Positions 8,112 through 16,932 are shown, counted from the first letter of the stretch. The stretch is 64,000 bases of DNA from Oceanicola sp. D3 (GCF_006351965.1 NZ_CP040932.1:930001-994000), one strand, 5' to 3'. Program-made: numbers and translations. Notes: a model not told the origin generated them from the letters alone.

Positions 8112-9956
8112 CTATGTTAGCAGGTAGAGCGCGGTGAAGCCGAGCAGGGCGGCAGGTTGCCCGAGCAGAACCGCCGTGGCGATCATGCACGCGAGCAGGG
8201 CGAGAAAGAGCAGCGAGCGGCGGTCGGGCCAGTGCAGCGGGCCGCGACCCGGCCGCATCAGCGCGCGGCCATCTGTCATCAAGGCCAGCACCGCAAAGAC
8301 GACCCCAAGGGGCGCGATGGCCAGCGGAAACAGCCGCGCCGAGCGGGGCCAGTCAAAGGTGGGCACGATGGCTGCGGCAAAGGCGCAGAGGCAGATGAGC
8401 CCGAGTGCGATCGAGAGTGTGTGGCCTGTCTGGCTGTCGGGCAGGTCATCTGCGCGGGCGGCAGAGGTGCGCCGCGCTTTCACCATGGTGCGCACTGAGA
8501 GCAAAACTGCCAGCACGAGCAGCGCCAACAGGATCATCGTCAGCGGGCGGGTGGCGAGATCGGCAAGGCTGAAGGTTTGCGAGGAGAGCACGAAGGCGTT
8601 TTCCATCACCGGGCCAAGCACGAACCCGAGCACGAGCGCCGGGCGGGGCCAGCCGCCGCGCTTCATCATGTAGCCGATGGCGCCGAGCGCCAGAACGGTA
8701 ACCCAGCTGGCGATGTCGGGCGTGTCGAGCCATGCGCTCATGAAGACGAACATCAGCACCAGCGGCACGATCAGCTGCCCGTCGACAAAGGCCAGCCGCG
8801 CCACCTGTCGGCTGAGCAGCATCAGCAGCCCGGCGCCGACGATATTGGCGAAGATCAGCATCCAGACGAGCGAGAATGTGACATCAAGCTGGTCGCCCAG
8901 CATGGCGCGGCCCGGCGCGAGGCCGAGGATGGTGAAGGCCCCCAGCAGGATCGCCATCGAGGCGCTGCCGGGGATGCCTAGGCCCACGGTGGGGATGAGC
9001 GCGCCGCCGAGCACGGCATTGTTGGCCGACTCCGGCGCGATCACGCCGCGCACCTGCCCCCGTCCGAAAGGCGGGTCAACCTCGCCGCCGTCCTTGCCAC
9101 GGCTGCTTTGCACCGCGTGGCCGTAGGCGACCCAATCGGCGATCATGCCGCCAAGGCCGGGAAGCATGCCGATGTAGATGCCGATCCATGAGCAACGGAT
9201 CACCAGCCACCAGTTTTGCAGCGCATCGCGGATGCCGGTCGAGAGGGTGACGGTATCATCGCGCTCCACCCGCGAGATCGAGGTGTTGCGCACCGCGAGA
9301 TCGAGCATCTCGGGCAGGGCGAAGAGGCCCAGCACCAGCGGGATCAGCGGCAGCCCGTCGATGAGATACATGATCTCGAACCAATAGCGCGGCTCCTCGC
9401 TGGCAACGGGAAAGCCGATTTGGCTCAGCATCAGCCCTGCGGCGGCGGCGGCGAGGCCCTTGCCGATGGAGGCACCCGAGATGGTGGCCACCATCGTTAG
9501 CCCAAGCGCGCCGAGCATGAAAAACTCCGGCGTGCCGAAGGAGAGGATCAGCGGGCGGATCACCGGCAGGGAGGCGGCCATTGCCAAGCCCCCCATCACG
9601 CCGCCGATGGCCGAGGCGGTGAAGGCCGCGCCAAAGGCGCGCGCCGCCTCGCCACGCTGGGCCATCGGGTAGCCATCCATCACCGTGGCCTGCGAGGCGG
9701 CGGTGCCGGGGATGCCCAGCATGACCGAGGCGATGGTATCGGAGGTGGCGGTGACGGCAAACACGCCGAGGATCAGCGCCAGCGCGGGCACCGTATCCAT
9801 GCCGAAGGTGAAGGGCAGGATGATGACGACACCGGTGATGCCGCCAAGGCCGGGCACTGCGCCCAGCCAGATGCCAGCGGCCACGCCGATCATCAGGTAG
9901 AGCGGCGAAGGCCAGGTGAAAACAAGCTGGAGGCCGGCCAGGAATGCGTCGAACAT
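8112..9956 (-). CDS. TctA-TctB fusion permease of a tripartite tricarboxylate transporter, cut short by an amber codon
   Basis: A 614-residue membrane protein. Residues 1-490 are a full TctA, with the duplicated signatures GAVPGLGGITGVVIILPFTF and GMLPGLGGMIADWVAYGHAV and the segment APESANNAVLGGALIPTVGL. A charged linker (about 493-513, KARRTSAARADDLPDSQT) leads into a TctB-like domain with FDWPRSARLFPLAIAP. The TctB part stops after three helices at TAG 8114-8112, yet the frame continues with a good fourth helix to 7995. The full product would be 652 residues. It follows a TctC gene in an operon with an aminotransferase and an FAD oxidoreductase. Whether the truncated protein works is unknown. 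Confidence 0.88.
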   Translation of the reverse strand: MFDAFLAGLQLVFTWPSPLYLMIGVAAGIWLGAVPGLGGITGVVIILPFTFGMDTVPALALILGVFAVTATSDTIASVMLGIPGTAASQATVMDGYPMAQRGEAARAFGAAFTASAIGGVMGGLAMAASLPVIRPLILSFGTPEFFMLGALGLTMVATISGASIGKGLAAAAAGLMLSQIGFPVASEEPRYWFEIMYLIDGLPLIPLVLGLFALPEMLDLAVRNTSISRVERDDTVTLSTGIRDALQNWWLVIRCSWIGIYIGMLPGLGGMIADWVAYGHAVQSSRGKDGGEVDPPFGRGQVRGVIAPESANNAVLGGALIPTVGLGIPGSASMAILLGAFTILGLAPGRAMLGDQLDVTFSLVWMLIFANIVGAGLLMLLSRQVARLAFVDGQLIVPLVLMFVFMSAWLDTPDIASWVTVLALGAIGYMMKRGGWPRPALVLGFVLGPVMENAFVLSSQTFSLADLATRPLTMILLALLVLAVLLSVRTMVKARRTSAARADDLPDSQTGHTLSIALGLICLCAFAAAIVPTFDWPRSARLFPLAIAPLGVVFAVLALMTDGRALMRPGRGPLHWPDRRSLLFLALLACMIATAVLLGQPAALLGFTALYLLT

Positions 9957-9974
9957 GAGTGCCCCGTCTGGTCT

Positions 9975-10002
9975 GGCGCGGCAGCGAGCCTGCCGCCGCG
10001 CC
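9975..10002 (-). terminator. Hairpin between tctC and tctAB (attenuator-like)
   Basis: GGCGCGGCAG (9975-9984) pairs with CTGCC (9990-9994) and GCGCC (9998-10002) with a small bulge. It lies in the 66-bp gap between the binding-protein gene and the permease gene and has no T-run. It probably stabilises the upstream message or lowers permease expression. Confidence 0.45.
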
Positions 10003-10022
10003 TGTTGGCCGAAGGTCCGAGC

Positions 10023-11084
10023 TTATTCGGAGCCGGACGCGATGTAACCCTTGACCGTTTCGGAGATCGCCGGGTCCACGTTGTTGAGCCCTTCGATCAG
10101 CGCTTCCATCGCTTCGTGCGAGGTGTAGGTGGGCACGATGCCGGTGGTGGCCGCGACCTCTTCGAGGAAGGCGGGATCCTGCATGGTTTCAGCGAAGGAG
10201 CTACGCAGCAGGGCCAGTTGCTCCTCATCCACGCCAGCGGGCACGCCGATAAACCATGTCACGCCTGCCATGCCCTCGTTGAGCCATTGCAGCGTTTCCC
10301 AGAGCGGGCCGGAGGGGGCTTGGCCGGTCATGTCCTGTGCAACCGAGGCGAAGCTGGGCATATCGCCGAAGGCATCGCCCGTTTCGGCGCCTTCAAGCTC
10401 GTAGTACCACAGCGGCAGGCCGATGCCTTCACCCACGACGTTGTCTTCGATCCCGCCGAAGTAGTTGCCAGCCGGTGTGACGTGAAAGTTCACCTCATCG
10501 CGTTGAAGCGCGGCCACGATCTTGGAGCCGCCGCCGAAGCCGGTGGTGTAATCATGCGGGATGCCGAGGATATCGAGCGAGATCCGCGCCGTCAGGTCCA
10601 GGTAAGAACCCGGGCGGTAGCCGCCGATGCGAATGCCTTCGAGCCCCTTCAGGTCGTCCACCGAGGAGACGCCGCCGCCCACATCGTTGCGCATATAGGC
10701 CATCGAAGGCACGCCCATGCCTGCGATCACGTCGAACTTGCTCCAGTCCACCCGCTGCGCTGCCGGGCCGATGGCGCGGGTTGGGCCCGACCAAGCCACC
10801 CAGGCCGTCGTGGTGCCGTCGGGGCGGGCGTTTTGGGCTTCGATGATCCCTTTCATCTGCGCGCCGCCGGTCACGGGCGTCACCACGAAATCGGGGTTGC
10901 CGGTGAGTTTCTCTTTCCAGTGGTTGGCGAAAAGCTGGGCCATCACGCCTGTTGATCCGCCTGCGCCGAGGTTGATGATGACCGTGACGGTCTCGCCCTC
11001 GTAGCTCGCTTCTGCTGCTGCGGGTGTGGCCAGCGCCAGCCCCGCTGCAAGGCCACCTGCTGCGGCCAGTGCCTTCATGAACAT
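10023..11084 (-). CDS. TctC-family periplasmic substrate-binding protein
   Basis: A 353-residue protein with a signal peptide (MFMKALAAAGGLAAGLALAT, cleavage likely after the PAAA near residue 24). The mature part resembles the TctC/Bug fold: NLGAGGSTGVMAQLFANHW near residues 35-55 and VTPVTGGAQMKGIIEAQNA near 65-85. The start is fixed by AGGGAGGAG six bases before ATG 11084; an upstream in-frame ATG has no such site. It lies between the FAD oxidoreductase and the TctAB fusion, so it delivers substrate to that permease. The ligand is unknown. The sequence is a divergent member, lacking the commonest PFPPGG-type N-terminus. Confidence 0.85.
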   Translation of the reverse strand: MFMKALAAAGGLAAGLALATPAAAEASYEGETVTVIINLGAGGSTGVMAQLFANHWKEKLTGNPDFVVTPVTGGAQMKGIIEAQNARPDGTTTAWVAWSGPTRAIGPAAQRVDWSKFDVIAGMGVPSMAYMRNDVGGGVSSVDDLKGLEGIRIGGYRPGSYLDLTARISLDILGIPHDYTTGFGGGSKIVAALQRDEVNFHVTPAGNYFGGIEDNVVGEGIGLPLWYYELEGAETGDAFGDMPSFASVAQDMTGQAPSGPLWETLQWLNEGMAGVTWFIGVPAGVDEEQLALLRSSFAETMQDPAFLEEVAATTGIVPTYTSHEAMEALIEGLNNVDPAISETVKGYIASGSE

Positions 11085-11136
11085 GTGTCTCTCCTCCCTT
11101 AGGGTGAAACCCGTCGCCTCCTCCGGCAACGGGGTC

Positions 11137-12546
11137 TTAGCGTGTCATCTGTCGGCTCAGGCTCTCCTGCGGCAGGTAGCACCCCGCGCCGCGCAGGCTT
11201 TGCACCAGTGTCTCGGTGTTCAGATCGCAAGCGGGCTGGCTGGTGTCGATCGACTGTTTTGCAGCCGTCGCGGCCGCCTGACCCATCATGTAGGCCGCCG
11301 ATTGCGCCCGGATCGAGCCGTGCACCGCGTTGCCGCTGGAGTGGCAGCGGCCCGCGACCCAGAGGTTCTCCCAGCCCTTGGGCACGAGGATCGAATAGGG
11401 GATGCCCACCGAGGCGCCCCGGTCGAGCTTGCCCACGCCCTCGAAATCACGCTTGAAGCGCTCGAACTCTTCGGGCGAGCTGTTGGTCGGGTGATTGTCG
11501 GGGGGGCGGTTGTAGACGCAGACCTGATCGGGAAACTGGCGCCGTGCCTGGTAATCTTCGATGGTAAGGGTGAACTCGCCCACGATCCGGCGGGTATCAC
11601 GCACGCCCATGTTGGGGGAGGTGGCGACCAGCTCGATGTCTTCGCAGCCGGGCACGTATTTGCGGTAGAATTCCACGAACTCCCGCGCCACCTCGCGCCC
11701 GCGCACCATGCCCTTTGACAGGCTCTCGGCGTCCAACCCGTCCATGCCATAGACATGGCCTGCGTTGATGTTGGCAATGCGGTTGCCGAGCTTGTTCATG
11801 CCGGGGATGAAGCGGAAGGGCTCGGAAAAGTGCCCCTCCTCCACCGCCTGCGGCAGCAGCTCCTTACGGGTGCGCATCTTGACCTCGTCGATCCCCTCGT
11901 AGGTGCCGCCATAGGCCGGATCGTCCCAGTTCATGTTGCCGACGAGGGAGCAAACGGTGCCGGGGGCAAGGTCTGTCCAGTCGACGCCTGCCACCTTGCA
12001 TTCGGCACCCGCAAGGGCCGAAAGCGTGGCGTCGCCGGTGCAGTCGATGAAGGTTTTGGCCTTGATGAAGGTGTAGCCCTCGACGTTGCTGATGACTGCG
12101 CCAGTGATGCGGCTGCCATCTGTTTCGGCGTCGATCACCTTGGTGAAATAGCGCACGTCCACCCCGGCCTCGGCGGCCTTCTCGTCGAGCAGTTGCTTGA
12201 GGCCCTCGGGGTGGAAGGGAATCCAGCGGTTGTAGTGCTTGGCCCAGAAGTCAGGGGTGACACCGGGGCCGAGAAAGCCGCGCTGGTGCATGTTTTCCAC
12301 CATCTCGCGGCAGAAACCGCCGACAAGCGGGCGCTCGCCGTCGCCCATGGGGCCGAAGGTGGTGACATAGGCAGAGGTGCCCATGCCGCCCATGCAGCCA
12401 TTGGCCTCGGCCAGCAGCACCTTGAGGCCGAGCCGCGCGGCGGTGATGGCGGCTGATGCGCCGGCGGGTCCGCCACCGGCTACGAACACATCGTAGCTGT
12501 CATCGACGCGGATATCGCGGACGAGGCGATAGGTTTCTGCGCTCAT
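11137..12546 (-). CDS. FAD-dependent oxidoreductase (FAD_oxidored family)
   Basis: A 469-residue flavoprotein with a Rossmann motif VFVAGGGPAGASAAITAARL at about residues 20-40, followed by EANGCMGGMGTSAYVTTFGP. A second FAD-contact strand, IDCTGDATLSALAGAE, is near 165-180, and a C-terminal AGRCHSSGNAVHGSIRAQSA segment closes the FAD site. These are the marks of the FAD-dependent oxidoreductase family (PF12831), whose members oxidise diverse small molecules. There is no signal peptide, so it is cytosolic. It overlaps the aminotransferase gene by 4 bp (ATGA), so both are co-translated. The natural substrate is not identifiable; an amino or hydroxy acid would fit the partner enzyme. Confidence 0.82.
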   Translation of the reverse strand: MSAETYRLVRDIRVDDSYDVFVAGGGPAGASAAITAARLGLKVLLAEANGCMGGMGTSAYVTTFGPMGDGERPLVGGFCREMVENMHQRGFLGPGVTPDFWAKHYNRWIPFHPEGLKQLLDEKAAEAGVDVRYFTKVIDAETDGSRITGAVISNVEGYTFIKAKTFIDCTGDATLSALAGAECKVAGVDWTDLAPGTVCSLVGNMNWDDPAYGGTYEGIDEVKMRTRKELLPQAVEEGHFSEPFRFIPGMNKLGNRIANINAGHVYGMDGLDAESLSKGMVRGREVAREFVEFYRKYVPGCEDIELVATSPNMGVRDTRRIVGEFTLTIEDYQARRQFPDQVCVYNRPPDNHPTNSSPEEFERFKRDFEGVGKLDRGASVGIPYSILVPKGWENLWVAGRCHSSGNAVHGSIRAQSAAYMMGQAAATAAKQSIDTSQPACDLNTETLVQSLRGAGCYLPQESLSRQMTR

Positions 12547-13730
12547 GCTGCACCTCTTTCGGCCATGGCTTCGGGCGCTCCGGCGAGCACGTCCATTGCC
12601 GCCAGAACGCCGCCCTTGCGGTGCGGTATACCCACAAGGCCTAGGCTCATTTCCACCCCGGAGATGGCGGACATGAGCGACAGGTCGTTGAGATCGCCCA
12701 AATGGCCGATGCGAAAGACCTTGTCGGCCAACCGGCCAAGGCCGTTGCCGAGCGACAGGTCAAAGCGCTCCAGCGCGGTGGCGCGCAGGGCATCGGCAGA
12801 GTGGCCCTCGGGCACGCGCAGGGTCGTGAGCACATCTGAGGCCTGGGCCGGGTCTGCGCATTGCAACTCCAGCCCCCATGCGGCGGCCGCGGCGCGGGTG
12901 GCGGCGGCGTGGCGGGCATGGCGGGCGAAGATCGCGTCGAGCCCCTCTTCTTCCATCATTTTCAGCGCTTCGATCACGCCGTAGAGGGTGTTTGTTGCGG
13001 GCGTATAGGGAAAGAACCCCTTCTCGTTGAGCGCAATCATCGGCTGCCAGGCCCAGTAGGACTTGGGCAGCTTTGCCGTTTCGCTGGCCGCAAGCGCCTT
13101 CGGGCTAACGGCGTTGAACGACAGGCCGGGCGGCAGCATCAGGCCCTTCTGGGAGCCGGCGATGGTGACATCTACGCCCCAATCATCCGCACGGTAGGGC
13201 AGGGAGCCCAGTGACGAGATCGTATCGACCATCAGCAGGGCCGGATGGCCCGCGGCATCCATCGCGCGGCGAACGGCGGCGATGTCGCTGGTACAGCCGG
13301 TTGAGGTTTCGTTGTGAACGACGCAGACGGCCTTGATCGTGTGGCCGGTATCAGCCTGCAACTGCGCACCGATCGCCTCGGCATCCGCGCCGTGGCGCCA
13401 ATCGCCTGCAATCAGCTCTGCCTCCAGCCCGAGGCGCCCGGCGATATCGTGCCAGAGCGTTGCAAACTGGCCGGTCTCGCACATCAGCACCTTGTCACCG
13501 GGCGAGAGCGTGTTGACCATCGCGGCCTCCCAAGCGCCGCTTCCGGAGGCGGGGTAGGTGATCACGGGCCCCGCGCAGCCGAAGACCCAGCGCAGACGGC
13601 GCTGCATCTCGAACGTCAAAGCCCTGAACGTTGGGCCGCGATGGTCGATCGTAGGGCGATCCATGGCGCGCAGCACCCGGTCGGGCAGGTTCGACGGACC
13701 CGGAATGAATAGATGATGGCGCCCTGACAT
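12543..13730 (-). CDS. Class V aminotransferase, serine-glyoxylate aminotransferase type
   Basis: A 395-residue PLP enzyme. It begins with the family opening HHLFIPGPSNLPDRVLRAMD, has PASGSGAWEAA near residues 60-70 and VVHNETSTGCTSDI near 138-150. The PLP lysine is in AGSQKGLMLPPG (about residue 193), and a FRIGHLGDLN motif lies near the C-terminus. Sequence character is close to methylotroph serine-glyoxylate aminotransferase (SgaA), which moves the amino group from serine to glyoxylate. Relatives act on alanine, aminoethylphosphonate or pyridoxamine, so substrate is uncertain. It is the first gene of the minus-strand operon, with GGGAGGAG before ATG 13730, and is probably controlled by the divergent GntR gene. 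Confidence 0.85.
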   Translation of the reverse strand: MSGRHHLFIPGPSNLPDRVLRAMDRPTIDHRGPTFRALTFEMQRRLRWVFGCAGPVITYPASGSGAWEAAMVNTLSPGDKVLMCETGQFATLWHDIAGRLGLEAELIAGDWRHGADAEAIGAQLQADTGHTIKAVCVVHNETSTGCTSDIAAVRRAMDAAGHPALLMVDTISSLGSLPYRADDWGVDVTIAGSQKGLMLPPGLSFNAVSPKALAASETAKLPKSYWAWQPMIALNEKGFFPYTPATNTLYGVIEALKMMEEEGLDAIFARHARHAAATRAAAAAWGLELQCADPAQASDVLTTLRVPEGHSADALRATALERFDLSLGNGLGRLADKVFRIGHLGDLNDLSLMSAISGVEMSLGLVGIPHRKGGVLAAMDVLAGAPEAMAERGAA

Positions 13731-13805
13731 GGCTGCTCCTCCCGTATCGGCCGCAACACCTGGTGCTGGCAGCCGTGCATTTCTCCTCTAGAATCGGAAT
13801 AATGA

Positions 13806-13821
13806 ATTTTGAATTCAAAAT
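13806..13821. promoter_or_regulatory. 16-bp perfect palindrome between divergent aminotransferase and GntR genes
   Basis: ATTTTGAATTCAAAAT is a perfect inverted repeat centred at 13813/13814, in an AT-rich 166-bp divergent intergenic region that stands out from the GC-rich surroundings. Size, symmetry and location next to a GntR/FCD gene fit an operator for that regulator, controlling both itself and the transporter/aminotransferase operon. Confidence 0.65.
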
Positions 13822-13896
13822 CAACATCTGTTATGAAAGGCATCGCGCCGCTATGATGCCAGCCGTGAGTTACCCGAGGTTTTGGAGGCCCCGCCG

Positions 13897-14589
13897 ATGA
13901 ACCAAGTTGAACCGATCAGCCGACAGCCCCTGCACGACGTGCTTGTCGACCGCCTGCGTGACCTTGTGACCGATGGCGACATGGTGCCGGGTGACAAGAT
14001 CAACGAGAAGTGGCTCACCGAGGCCTTTGGCGTGTCGCGCACCCCGCTGAGGGAGGCGCTGAAGGTGCTTGCCTCCGAGGGGCTGGTGACGCTTACGCCA
14101 AACCGGGGCGCGCGGGTGGCCGAGTTGAACGAAAAGGACATCGAAGATGTGTTTCCCGTCCTTATGGCGCTTGAGGGGCTGGCGGGCCGGCTTGCCTGCT
14201 CCATGATGAGCGACGAGGACATCTCGCATATCGCCGACCTGCAGGTGGCGCTTGAAGCGCAGTTCGAGCGGCAGGACCGCCCCGCCTACTTTCAGACCAA
14301 TCAGGAAATTCACCGCGCCATTCTGGAGGGCAGCGGCAACGAGGTGCTGATGGCCTCCCACAGAGCGCTCGCAGGGCGTATCCGCCGCGCTCGCTTTCTT
14401 GCCAACCTGTCGCCGGATCGCTGGAAGCAGGCGGTAGAAGAACACGCCGAGATTCTCGCCGCCCTCCAAGCCCGCGATGGGGATCGCATGGCCTTGCTGC
14501 TTGAGAGCCACCTTGGCAACAAGCTCGCATCGGTGCGAAAGGCCATTGCCAGCGGCGACCTGCCCTTTGTTGGACGGAACTCAGGCTAG
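13897..14589 (+). CDS. GntR-family regulator with FCD ligand-binding domain
   Basis: A 230-residue regulator. The N-terminal winged helix has KINEKWLTEAFGVSRTPLRE (about residues 30-50) and GLVTLTPNRGARVAEL (60-75), the standard GntR DNA-reading segment. The all-helical C-terminal FCD domain carries likely metal or ligand residues in NQEIHRAI, and HAEILAAL plus ESHLGNKL near the end. FCD regulators sense carboxylic acids or sugars acids. The start is ATG 13897 with TGGAGG at 13883-13888. It is divergent from the aminotransferase operon with a 16-bp palindrome between, so it most likely represses that operon until the imported acid is present. Confidence 0.9.
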   Translation: MNQVEPISRQPLHDVLVDRLRDLVTDGDMVPGDKINEKWLTEAFGVSRTPLREALKVLASEGLVTLTPNRGARVAELNEKDIEDVFPVLMALEGLAGRLACSMMSDEDISHIADLQVALEAQFERQDRPAYFQTNQEIHRAILEGSGNEVLMASHRALAGRIRRARFLANLSPDRWKQAVEEHAEILAALQARDGDRMALLLESHLGNKLASVRKAIASGDLPFVGRNSG

Positions 14590-14704
14590 GCCAAAGCGCC
14601 GCTCAGCGGTCCCTATCCAGCATCGCCAGTGCATGAACATGACCTGAGTAAATCAAGCCGTTTCGCTCCCCCGCCGGCTGAGGCCTTGGCGGAGCAACGC
14701 AGGC

Positions 14705-15427
14705 TTACTTACCGTCTTCGAGCCAGCGCCGCAGTTTGGACTCGCCCAAAGACATGCCCTCGTAGTTCAGCAGCCCGCGCGAAAGGGCAATTGCCACGGC
14801 GCGTGCGCGGGAGTTGAAAATCGGCCCATCTTCGTCGTGGGGGAGTTGGTCGATGCCGAGTTTCTCGTAAAGCTGCTTGAGCCGGCTTTGCACCGAGCGG
14901 GTCGAGATTCCGCGCCGGGTGGCAATGGCTTTGTCGGTCAGGCCGAGCGCGATGTCTGTCAGGACTTCAAACTCGGTATTGGACAGCCCCTGATGGACAT
15001 CCATCGCCCTTTGCTGGACGCCCCGCACCTCTCTGTCGATGACGCATTGATCCTCGAGGAAGATGCTCATCATCGCCAGCGCCAGCCGTTGGGCCGAAGC
15101 AGTTTTCAGGAGATAGCCGTAAACCGCCTCTTTCGGTACGATGCGCGAGACGTTCCGCACGTAGGCCTCGTCGGAGTAATTCGACCAGAAGAGGATGCGC
15201 ATATCGGGCCTCTTCTCCCAGATCCGGGAGGCGGCCGTGATTCCGCTGATAGTGGGCATTTGCAGGTCGATGACCACACCGTCGAGTTCGTTGGCCTCGG
15301 CGAGGTCGATTGCTTCCTGCCCTCCGCTCGCCTCGAAGAGAGAGTCGCAGGAGGGCAGGGCTTCGCGGACGGTGCTCGCAAGAAAAGAGCGGTGAAAGGG
15401 ATCGTCTTCAGCGATGAGGATGTTCAT
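14705..15427 (-). CDS. NarL/LuxR-type response regulator
   Basis: A 240-residue two-domain regulator. The receiver domain (1-120) has the acidic pair ED at residues 7-8, phosphoacceptor Asp54 in VVIDLQMP, and Lys107-type KTAS. The C-terminal LuxR helix-turn-helix (about 148-205) reads LSNTEFEVLTDIALGLTDKA, with SVQSRLKQLYEKLGI as recognition region. There is an extra 35-residue tail. Its start overlaps the sensor kinase gene upstream by ATGA, so it is that kinase's partner. Target genes are unknown; the pair lies between the GntR-controlled TTT operon and the D-apiose-like operon. Confidence 0.9.
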   Translation of the reverse strand: MNILIAEDDPFHRSFLASTVREALPSCDSLFEASGGQEAIDLAEANELDGVVIDLQMPTISGITAASRIWEKRPDMRILFWSNYSDEAYVRNVSRIVPKEAVYGYLLKTASAQRLALAMMSIFLEDQCVIDREVRGVQQRAMDVHQGLSNTEFEVLTDIALGLTDKAIATRRGISTRSVQSRLKQLYEKLGIDQLPHDEDGPIFNSRARAVAIALSRGLLNYEGMSLGESKLRRWLEDGK

Positions 15428-16740
15428 TGGACGCGCTCGGCGCGATGACTTGCGGGCGAAGCGGCAGCGCTTTCAACCGGGCTGGCGGTGGCAACGGCGC
15501 CGGGCGGCTGGCCCGCATGCACGATGTCGCAGGGGATGCGCAGTACGGTGCTGCTGCCCGATCCGCTTGGATCCCGCTCAAATGCAACTTCGGCTCCGAT
15601 GAGTGCCGCGCGCGTGCGGATGTTGTCTACGCCGCCCCCGGATCTACGCCACCCTTCCGCCGGGACGCGACCATCATTGGTGACCGCGATCGTTACGCAT
15701 TGCTCGCCGGTGGAAAGCCGGACTTCGATGACGCTGCATTCAGAGTGCTTGACCGCATTGGTCACAGCCTCCTGCACGATGCGGAACACGGCGAGCTGAA
15801 GTCGGTATTCAGACTTGTCGAGCAGGCCGCCGGTTTTGTCTGTCACCACGGTGGCCACGTCGCGATCCAGGCCCTGAGTCGCCCGTTCAAGCTGGGCCTC
15901 GATTGCCTGGGAGACGCCGAAGAGGTCGAGCACACCCGGCTTGGCGTTTTCGATGATCCTGCGCAACTCGACGGTGCAGCGGGAAACCGCCTTGGCGATT
16001 TCCTGCAACTCGGTCCTGTCAGCGCCCGGTTCGGCGGCGAGCCGCGACACGCGCCGGTAGACGGTGGATAGATCGGCGAGGGTTTGGTCGTGCAGTTCCA
16101 TGCCAAGACGAAGGCGCTCGGTTTCCATCGCTTCGGTCAGCCGCTGGGCGCCGTGGCGGAGGCTATGCTCCCGCCCACGCGCCGCGCCTTCAGCCCGCGC
16201 CGAGGATTTGGCTTGGTCCGACATGATGACGGCGTAGAAATAGGGCGCGATCAGGTCGGCCACGTTCTGTGCCTTGCGCACATCATCCGGCCCGTAGGCG
16301 TCTCTCCGGGGAGAAGAGAAGCTGAGCACGCCGATCACGTCGCCGTGGACGGTCAGCGGCACATGGATGCGGCTGCGCAGGTTGGCCTCGAAAATCGGCG
16401 CATCGTCGGCCCCGTCGAAGTGAAAGCGCGGATCGGCCCATGCATCGCCCGTCACGAGGTTGCCGATCTCGCCGCTGAGCACTTGCCGCACTGGCGCGAG
16501 TTCGTTTGGTCGGCCCTCACCATCGCGGTTCCAGACCGTCTCGATGCCGGTTTCGAGCGCGAAGTGTTTTGAGCGGTCGCCCGGCAAGACAACCGCCACG
16601 TCGAGGTGGTGGTAATCCAGGAGCTTGGATTTTACAGCACCGGCGATACCATTGAGAACGTTCTGCAAATCCATCTCACCGGCCACGGCGCGCGATATGG
16701 CAAGGTAGTGATCGAGCTCCGTTTCCGCACCGTCCATCAT
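15424..16740 (-). CDS. GAF-domain sensor histidine kinase (HisKA_3 / NarX class)
   Basis: A 438-residue soluble kinase. A GAF domain occupies about residues 20-170 (GDVIGVLSFSSPRRDAYGPD at its end). The HisKA_3 dimerisation helix has ERLRLGMELHDQTLADLSTV with phospho-His217. The HATPase domain shows the N-box EAVTNAVKHS (Asn328) and a G-box region with GVDNIRTRAALIGAEV. I chose ATG 16740 because GGAGGAGGAGG lies six bases upstream, although the frame is open further. No membrane segment is present, so the signal is intracellular or diffusible (small molecule, heme or redox). It is co-translated with the LuxR-type regulator. Confidence 0.88.
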   Translation of the reverse strand: MMDGAETELDHYLAISRAVAGEMDLQNVLNGIAGAVKSKLLDYHHLDVAVVLPGDRSKHFALETGIETVWNRDGEGRPNELAPVRQVLSGEIGNLVTGDAWADPRFHFDGADDAPIFEANLRSRIHVPLTVHGDVIGVLSFSSPRRDAYGPDDVRKAQNVADLIAPYFYAVIMSDQAKSSARAEGAARGREHSLRHGAQRLTEAMETERLRLGMELHDQTLADLSTVYRRVSRLAAEPGADRTELQEIAKAVSRCTVELRRIIENAKPGVLDLFGVSQAIEAQLERATQGLDRDVATVVTDKTGGLLDKSEYRLQLAVFRIVQEAVTNAVKHSECSVIEVRLSTGEQCVTIAVTNDGRVPAEGWRRSGGGVDNIRTRAALIGAEVAFERDPSGSGSSTVLRIPCDIVHAGQPPGAVATASPVESAAASPASHRAERVQ

Positions 16741-16932
16741 TATGCGCCTCCTCCTCCGCGACGCGATGCTACGCGCTCCCCCGGCAGCCGCCAAGGTGCC
16801 GCGATGCGAGGGCACGCGCCATTGGCTGCGGATTCCCGCAAGGGCTCCTGCATGTTGCCGAAGGCGATTGCCCGTATCAGAGCCTGTTGAATGCGACGCT
16901 CCGGGCTAGCCTGTCAGCCGGGAGGAGCCACA

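Noticed and set aside
16891-16932. Upstream extension of the lactonase-like gene to ATG 16891
   Set aside because: No ribosome-binding site precedes it, and the extension would place the strong GGGAGGAG element inside the coding sequence.
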